64,000 nucleotides of DNA, from assembly GCF_000744115.1 (NCBI RefSeq), contig NZ_JQLG01000004.1:434001-498000 (forward strand), given 5' to 3'. Of this stretch, positions 58,919-64,000 are shown piece after piece (within the stretch, counting starts at the first letter, position 1; every line of letters starts with the position of its first letter). Below the pieces are notes generated by a model. It searched no databases and was not told the origin of the DNA. It was given only the letters and a program-made list of their open reading frames with translations. The DNA comes from Carnobacterium alterfunditum DSM 5972. GTDB lineage: Bacteria; Bacillota; Bacilli; Lactobacillales; Carnobacteriaceae. Both the position numbers and the translations under genes were made by a program.

Positions 58919-60220
58919 TCAATCAGTGATCACTTCATGAATAAGAGGAATCGGTGCAGCTGAATCTGCTATTGTGATACCTTCCCAGATTTTTTGTTCA
59001 ACTTCTGGTATTTCTTCTTTATTTGTATGGATCGTTAATAATGCTTCACCTTTTTTAACAGCATCGCCAACTTTTTTATGTAAGACGATCCCCACTGCTA
59101 AATCAATTTCACTTTCTTTTGTAGCACGTCCTGCTCCTAGAATCATAGCAGCGATCCCTAATTCATCCGCGATGATTTCAGAAATATATCCAGCTCTATT
59201 TGCTAAAATATCTACTTGATACTCTGCCTTTGGCAATAATTCCGGATTATCTATAACACTTATATCTCCACCTTGAGAAGCAACAAAGGTTTTGAATTTC
59301 TCTAAAGCTTTCCCATTTTCAATTGACTCTTCTAATAATGATCTTGCTTCATCTAAATCTTTTCCTATACCAGCTAAATGAACCATTTGACTACCCAATG
59401 TTAAACATAGATCTAATAAATCAGCTGGACCTTTACCGTTTAGAGTATCGATTGCTTCTTTAACTTCTAAAGCATTTCCAATTGCAAAACCTAAAGGTTG
59501 GCTCATATCAGAAATAACGGCCATTGTATTGCGTCCGACACTATTGCCAATCTGTACCATAGCATGAGCTAATAATCTAGCATCTTCTGTTGTCTTCATG
59601 AAAGCTCCTGCCCCAGTTTTCACATCTAAAACAATCGCATCTGCACCTGCCGCAATTTTTTTACTCATGATCGAACTTGCAATTAGCGGAATTGATTCAA
59701 CAGTACTTGTCACATCTCTTAAAGCGTACAATTTTTTATCTGCCGGTGTTAAATTGCCCGATTGACCGACAACTGCTACTTTATTTTTATTTACTAATTC
59801 AATAAATTTTTCTTGTGTCAATTCTACATGGAAACCTGGAATCGATTCTAGCTTATCAATTGTTCCGCCTGTATGACCCAGACCACGTCCGCTCATCTTA
59901 GCTATTGGGACACCCAAACTAGCAACTAAAGGCGCTAGAACAAGCGTTGTCGTATCGCCTACCCCACCCGTTGAATGTTTGTCTACCTTGATTCCTTTGA
60001 TTGCTGATAAATCGATTTCTTCTCCAGAATGGACGATACTCATGGTTAAATCACTTTTTTCACGGTCATCCATATCTTTAAAGTAAATTGCCATCAACAT
60101 TGCACTCATTTGATAATCTGGGATCTTACCTGCTGTGTATTCTTCGATCATCGTATTTATTTCTTCAGTCGTTAATGCTTTTCCATGTTGTTTTTTTGTA
60201 ATTAAGTCAACCATTCTCAT
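58919..60220 (-). CDS. pdp: Pyrimidine-nucleoside phosphorylase
   Basis: A 433-residue enzyme that phosphorolyses uridine, deoxyuridine and thymidine to base and (deoxy)ribose 1-phosphate. It has the N-terminus [22 protein letters not shown], the phosphate-binding [38 protein letters not shown], and [12 protein letters not shown]. Length matches family members. GAGGGG precedes the ATG. It follows rpiA by about 115 bases in the same direction, linking released pentose to the pentose phosphate pathway. Confidence 0.96.
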   Translation of the reverse strand: MRMVDLITKKQHGKALTTEEINTMIEEYTAGKIPDYQMSAMLMAIYFKDMDDREKSDLTMSIVHSGEEIDLSAIKGIKVDKHSTGGVGDTTTLVLAPLVASLGVPIAKMSGRGLGHTGGTIDKLESIPGFHVELTQEKFIELVNKNKVAVVGQSGNLTPADKKLYALRDVTSTVESIPLIASSIMSKKIAAGADAIVLDVKTGAGAFMKTTEDARLLAHAMVQIGNSVGRNTMAVISDMSQPLGFAIGNALEVKEAIDTLNGKGPADLLDLCLTLGSQMVHLAGIGKDLDEARSLLEESIENGKALEKFKTFVASQGGDISVIDNPELLPKAEYQVDILANRAGYISEIIADELGIAAMILGAGRATKESEIDLAVGIVLHKKVGDAVKKGEALLTIHTNKEEIPEVEQKIWEGITIADSAAPIPLIHEVITD

Positions 60221-60335
60221 TATCTTGTACCCCTCTATTTGAATTGATTTTTTATCACAATTACTAGAATTCTTTTCTCAATAGTTTCTTATTTGTAGAG
60301 TATTTCTAATGGATAACAGCCATTTTAGCTGCTGA

Positions 60336-61007
60336 TTACCGAGCTTCTATGATTTCTAACCCTGACTCATGTCCTACAATAATAGTATTTACCCGGTTTA
60401 AGAATAATCCGTGTTCCATTACCCCTGTCAAGCCATCTAACCATTCTGCTAATGATTGCGGATCTTCTATTTTGGTCATATGCAAATCAATAATATAATG
60501 TCCACCATCTGTTAGATAGTTTTCTCCATCCTCATTTTTTCTCATTGTTGGATAGAAACCTTTCCCTTCAAAAATGCGCACTAATTGTTGGCTGCCATAA
60601 GGCATTACTTCTACGGGTAAAGGAAATGCACCCAACGTTTTGACCATTTTACTCTCATCGACGATCCATATCACTTTCTTTGAATAATCTGCAACGATTT
60701 TTTCGAATAAAAGAGCCCCACCTCCACCTTTTACGCCTTGATAATTAGCATCAATTTCATCTGCACCATCGATCGTTAGATCAACTGTTTCAACTTCATC
60801 AATGGTTTTTAGCGGAATGCCTAACTTTTCCGCCTGCTCCTTTGTTTGAGTTGAAGTCGTCACTCCGGTAATAGTTAGTCCCTCTTTGACACGTTTCCCT
60901 AAGGCTTCAACCATATAATAAGCAGTTGATCCAGTTCCCAGACCCACTACCATACCTTCTTTTACATATTCTGCAGCTTTTTCTCCAACTTGTTGTTTTA
61001 AATTCAT
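60336..61007 (-). CDS. rpiA: Ribose-5-phosphate isomerase A
   Basis: A 223-residue enzyme that interconverts ribose 5-phosphate and ribulose 5-phosphate. It has [17 protein letters not shown] (phosphate loop), [10 protein letters not shown] with catalytic Asp, [14 protein letters not shown], and [20 protein letters not shown]. Length and motifs are standard. First gene of a probable rpiA-pdp unit. Confidence 0.97.
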   Translation of the reverse strand: MNLKQQVGEKAAEYVKEGMVVGLGTGSTAYYMVEALGKRVKEGLTITGVTTSTQTKEQAEKLGIPLKTIDEVETVDLTIDGADEIDANYQGVKGGGGALLFEKIVADYSKKVIWIVDESKMVKTLGAFPLPVEVMPYGSQQLVRIFEGKGFYPTMRKNEDGENYLTDGGHYIIDLHMTKIEDPQSLAEWLDGLTGVMEHGLFLNRVNTIIVGHESGLEIIEAR

Positions 61008-61240
61008 TATCTTTACTCCTTCTGCTTCACGCTTTTATTCTTTATCAGTATAGCATAATACCAAATATATAGAGCGCTAACATGAACAAAATCAGTAAAA
61101 AGAGACTGAGATATAGATCCAAACCTCATTACCTATCGAAATATTAGTTCTAAAAGTAGCCTCATCCTTAAAAATGTAAGGTCAATGTAAGGTCATAGAA
61201 CAAAAATAAATCAAACCTTTTATGATTCAAATATATAGGG

Positions 61241-61502
61241 TATATAATTTTTGGTGTTCATAGATTCGTTTGATCACTTACTTGAAATTTCTGCCGGAAT
61301 AGGGGTTGCTTGTAGCCATGTAAAGTATTCAATGCGAATTACAGAACGTTATCGCTTCAGCGACTACGCTCTGTTTGAGGCTTGAAAGACTGGAAGACCA
61401 AAGGCTTCAAGGCGGTACCATGGCTCTCCACAAGCAAATCCGTTATTCCAGAAGTAATTTCTTTTGGAGCACCAATACCATTTTTCAAACAATCGATATG
61501 AG
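61241..61502 (+). repeat. Palindromic intergenic repeat, copy D (subfamily 2), first tandem unit
   Basis: The core at 61284-61460 begins AAATTTCTGCCGGAATAGG-GTTGCTTGTAGCCATG and ends with the inverted counterpart CCATGGCTCTCCACAAGCAAATCCG-TTATTCCAGAAG. Two inner hairpins are visible (ACAGAACGTTATCGC with GCGACTACGCTCTGT; CTTGAA with TTCAAG). The outer flanks TTGGTGTTC and GGAGCACCAA are also inverted. Confidence 0.87.
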
Positions 61503-61764
61503 GCTATAATTTTTGGTATTCATAGATTAGTCTGGTCACTTACTTGAAATTTCTGGCGGAATAGGAGTTGCTTGTAGCCATGTAAAGTATTCAATGCGAA
61601 TTACAAAGCGTTATCGCTTCAGCGACTACGCTCTGTTTGAGGCTTGAAAGACTGGAAGACCAAAGGCTTCAAGGCGGTACCATGGCTCTCCACAAGCAAA
61701 CCCGTTATTCCAGAAGTAATTTCTTTTGGAGCACCAACACTATTTTTCAAACAATCGATATATA
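61503..61764 (+). repeat. Palindromic intergenic repeat, copy E (subfamily 2), second tandem unit
   Basis: A near-identical copy of unit D shifted by exactly 262 bp (TTGGT-TTCATAGATT at 61251 and 61513; CAAACAATCGATAT at 61486 and 61748). Only a handful of substitutions separate the two, so the duplication is recent. Confidence 0.87.
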
Positions 61765-61867
61765 GAATAAAAAAGAATCTGTCATCAATTTTCTGATAAC
61801 AAACCCTTTCTCTTATTCTCAATTCTTGAAAATCGCTGCGTGCCTAAACGGGAAGTTCAGCATCCTT

Positions 61868-62941
61868 TTATTTTCTGTGCATTTTGAATTCTAGGAAGTA
61901 GTCGTTGTAGATGCTGATGTATTCAGATCCTAAATCTTCATATACTTCTAGATTTTCCATCGTTGCTTCATTTGGATAGAATTGTTCGTCTTCTATTATC
62001 TCACTCGGTAAAAGTTTCATCGCTTCTTTGTTAGGTGTAGAATAACCAACGTACTCTGCATTTTGGGCTGCATTTTCTGGTTCCAGCATAAAATTAATAA
62101 AGGCATAAGCTGCATCAAAGTTTTTAGCTGTTTTTGGAATAACAAAATTATCGAACCACAAGTTTGATCCCTCACTTGGAATGACATAATGCAGATTTTC
62201 ATTTTCCCATAACATCTCAGAAGCTTCTCCTGAGAAAGTTACAGCTGCTGCGGCCTCTTCTTGGATCATATACATTTTGATTTCATCCGCAACAATGGCT
62301 TTTACATTAGGGGTCAAACTTTCTAATTTTACAGCGGCTGCTGCTAATTGATCATCATCTTTTGAATTCAAAGAATGTCCTTCACTATTTAATGCCAATC
62401 CGATAACTTCACGCGCTCCATCGATCAGCATAAGCTCATTTGTTAATTCTTCACTCCACAAATCATCCCAATGTTGGATAGCCTTCTCATCGATGAATTT
62501 GTCATTGTAAATGATCCCCAAGGTCCCCCAAAAGTAAGGAATAGAATAGTGGTTATTTGGATCAAACAGCTGATCTAAAAATTGAGCATCAATATTATCG
62601 AGACCTCTTATCTTTGAGTGATCCAATTCAATCAGCAAGTTCTCATCGATCATTCGTTCAATCATGTATTCACTAGGGACGGCCAAATCATAATTCGTTC
62701 CCCCTTGTTCAATTTTTGTATACATAGCTTCATTAGAGTCGAAGGTTTCATAGGTTACTCTATAACCCGTTTCCTCTTCAAATTTAGTGATCAATTCTGG
62801 ATCAATGTAATCTCCCCAGTTATACAAATTCAAACTATTTTCTCCTGTAATTCCTTGGGCCTTTTCCAATTGATTGGCACCAACATATAATCCGCCACAA
62901 ATAGCTAAAATAACGATTATCATAACACCTAATTTTTTCAT
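61868..62941 (-). CDS. potD: Spermidine/putrescine ABC transporter substrate-binding protein
   Basis: A 357-residue PotD-like protein with an N-terminal signal/anchor (KKLGVMIIVILAICGGLYVGA; no lipobox Cys at the usual place, so it may stay anchored by this helix). The mature part starts LNLYNWGDYIDPELITKFEEETGYRVTYETFDSNEAMYTKI, the PotD hallmark, then YDLAVPSEYMIERMI and the polyamine-site acidic and aromatic residues in YFWGTLGIIYND and WDDLW. It overlaps potC by four bases. Last gene of the pot operon as seen here. Confidence 0.94.
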   Translation of the reverse strand: MKKLGVMIIVILAICGGLYVGANQLEKAQGITGENSLNLYNWGDYIDPELITKFEEETGYRVTYETFDSNEAMYTKIEQGGTNYDLAVPSEYMIERMIDENLLIELDHSKIRGLDNIDAQFLDQLFDPNNHYSIPYFWGTLGIIYNDKFIDEKAIQHWDDLWSEELTNELMLIDGAREVIGLALNSEGHSLNSKDDDQLAAAAVKLESLTPNVKAIVADEIKMYMIQEEAAAAVTFSGEASEMLWENENLHYVIPSEGSNLWFDNFVIPKTAKNFDAAYAFINFMLEPENAAQNAEYVGYSTPNKEAMKLLPSEIIEDEQFYPNEATMENLEVYEDLGSEYISIYNDYFLEFKMHRK

Positions 62942-63771
62942 CGCATGCCCACCGCCTCAGCATGTTGTTGTTTTTTATTTTTTTGTTTTTTTGTCATATT
63001 GTGTTGTTGGATAAAGTAATAACCAATAACAAGAATCAAAGCGAAAATAAACAGCAAAGCACTTAGAGCATTGATTTCTAAGCTGACTCCTTGTCGCGCT
63101 CTTGAATAGATTTCGACTGCTAAGGTTGTAAAACCATTACCTGTTACAAAAAAGGTTACCGCAAAATCATCCAGTGAATAAGTGAAAGCCATAAAATAAC
63201 CTGCTAAAATACCTGGAGCGATACTTGGCAAAACAATTTTCCCCATTACTTGCCAAGTATTCGCACCAAGATCTCGCGCGGCTTTGAGCATTGTGTCGTT
63301 CATTTCTTGTAATTTAGGTAAAATCATCAAGACAACGATTGGGATACTAAAAGCAACGTGTGACAATAAAACAGATATGAAGCCTAAACGAAATCCAATA
63401 AAGGTAAATAAAATCAAAAAACTAGCTCCAATAATAACATCAGGTGAAACCAATAAAATATTGTTAAAGCTCAATACGGCATTCCTGGTTTTCCTCTTCT
63501 TCAAGAAGTAGATCCCAATCGCTCCAAATGTACCAATAATAGTAGCTAGCAAAGAGGACAACAATGCAATAAGAAGCGTGTCCAAAACGATCCCAATCAA
63601 ACGTGTATCTTCAAATACTGCTATATAATTGTCTAATGTAAAGCCGGTAAAGCTGTTCATTGTTCCACCATCATTGAATGAGTAAAAGATCAAAAAGGCG
63701 ATTGGTGAATATAAAACGACGAACACAGCAATAAGATACAGATTAGACCATTTAAATCGTTTATTTTTCAT
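62938..63771 (-). CDS. potC: Spermidine/putrescine ABC transporter permease PotC
   Basis: A 277-residue permease with six helices; the binding-protein-dependent permease motif is AARDLGANTWQVMGKIVLPSIAPGILAGYFMAFTYSLDDFAVTFF, in full agreement with PotC. It starts LYLIAVFVVLYSPIAFLIFYSFN. It overlaps potB and potD by four bases each, so the operon is tightly coupled. The last 20 residues are Lys/Gln-rich. Confidence 0.95.
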   Translation of the reverse strand: MKNKRFKWSNLYLIAVFVVLYSPIAFLIFYSFNDGGTMNSFTGFTLDNYIAVFEDTRLIGIVLDTLLIALLSSLLATIIGTFGAIGIYFLKKRKTRNAVLSFNNILLVSPDVIIGASFLILFTFIGFRLGFISVLLSHVAFSIPIVVLMILPKLQEMNDTMLKAARDLGANTWQVMGKIVLPSIAPGILAGYFMAFTYSLDDFAVTFFVTGNGFTTLAVEIYSRARQGVSLEINALSALLFIFALILVIGYYFIQQHNMTKKQKNKKQQHAEAVGMR

Positions 63772-64000
63772 TTACGAACTGCCCCTTTCTTTTTCTTTTC
63801 TCCCGTAAAGAGCATGATGAGGATCATTGCAATGATCAATACCACGCCGATCGTTGAACCCATTCCCCAATTTTGTGTAACTAAGAAATGTTGTTCAATA
63901 GCTGTACCTAACGTAATGACACGGTTTCCGCCAATTAAACGGGTCAACATAAAGAGTGATAACGATGGAATAAAGACCGCTTGAACACCGCTTTTAACGC
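63768..64000 (-). CDS. potB: Spermidine/putrescine ABC transporter permease PotB, C-terminal part
   Basis: The last 77 codons of a permease whose start lies beyond the window. The frame is open to the edge (VKSGVQAVFIPSLSLFMLTRLIGGNRVITLG), matching the segment after the EAA loop of PotB, followed by the last helix STIGVVLIIAMILIMLF and a basic tail. It overlaps potC by four bases. The ATPase gene potA is expected outside the window. Confidence 0.88.
   Translation of the reverse strand, partial: VKSGVQAVFIPSLSLFMLTRLIGGNRVITLGTAIEQHFLVTQNWGMGSTIGVVLIIAMILIMLFTGEKKKKGAVRK

Larger units (their letters stand above)
61008..61867. other. 860-bp intergenic region between rpiA and potD
   Basis: The longest gene-free stretch of the window. 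More than half is the two tandem palindromic repeats listed next. A short direct repeat (TGTAAGGTCAATGTAAGGTCAT near 61178-61194) and AT-rich upstream sequence of rpiA make up the remainder. A 67-codon frame inside the repeat is not a gene. Confidence 0.7.

Noticed and set aside
61619-61822. 67-codon minus-strand frame
   Set aside because: It lies largely inside the palindromic repeat and is not preserved as a protein between the repeat copies.
1-64000. tRNA, rRNA genes and CRISPR arrays
   Set aside because: No tRNA-like cloverleaf, rRNA segment or regularly spaced direct repeats were seen in the intergenic regions; this was by eye, so a tRNA scan would be decisive.

Overview
This is an AT-rich chromosomal window from a low-GC Gram-positive bacterium, most likely Lactobacillales and probably Carnobacterium or a close relative. 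That placement is an inference from gene content and motif style, not from a database search. It rests on the complete mevalonate cluster with a type 2 isopentenyl-diphosphate isomerase, the tsaB-rimI-rimI-tsaD operon, the MalT/MapP/maltose-phosphorylase pathway known from Enterococcus, a purine riboswitch and IS30/IS3 elements of lactic-acid-bacterial type. I found no rRNA, tRNA or CRISPR array.

Layout. 1-8400: 3' part of an ABC-F gene, the tRNA t6A operon tsaB-GNAT-GNAT-tsaD, a CsbD-like stress protein, a uronate-dehydrogenase-like enzyme, a short YtvI/AI-2E-type membrane protein and a guanine/hypoxanthine permease behind a purine riboswitch. 8900-12650: two paralogous 75-residue proteins of unknown function with an IS30 element between them, a stack of terminators, glutathione reductase and the first copy of a palindromic repeat. 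12700-18300: xanthine/uracil permease, two overlapping glycosyltransferase genes and a guanine-deaminase-like enzyme. 18300-22100: a complete licD-licA-licC-licB set for importing choline, activating it and attaching phosphocholine to a surface polymer. 22300-28600: a two-gene chromate transporter, an MgtC-like protein and a three-gene CsbB/GtrA/YfhO-type polymer glycosylation operon. 28900-37700: ndk and the divergent maltose regulon (malP-pgmB-galM-malR against malT-mapP) with recognisable operators. 37800-49400: a more variable stretch with GrpB, a degenerate Mur ligase, an IS3 element, DUF302, a GNAT, small orphan proteins, a second ABC-F with an attenuator leader, and a DUF6933-like protein joined to an integrase SAM-like segment. 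49400-64000: guaA, coaA, the mevalonate operon mvk-mvaD-mvaK2-fni, a GNAT, azlCD, pdp and rpiA, two tandem copies of the palindromic repeat, and the end of a polyamine ABC transporter operon (potB-potC-potD).

How the genes fit together. Three themes recur. The first is cell-surface decoration: phosphocholine by the lic genes, lipid-linked sugar by CsbB/GtrA/YfhO, and perhaps the two soluble glycosyltransferases. The second is purine salvage: riboswitch-controlled permease, xanthine permease, guanine deaminase and GMP synthase. The third is maltose use: MalT imports maltose as maltose 6'-phosphate, MapP removes the phosphate, MalP phosphorolyses maltose, PgmB converts beta-glucose 1-phosphate and GalM interconverts glucose anomers. 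The most distinctive non-coding feature is a family of about 180-260 bp imperfect palindromes, with five copies in two subfamilies plus one end fragment, all in intergenic DNA.
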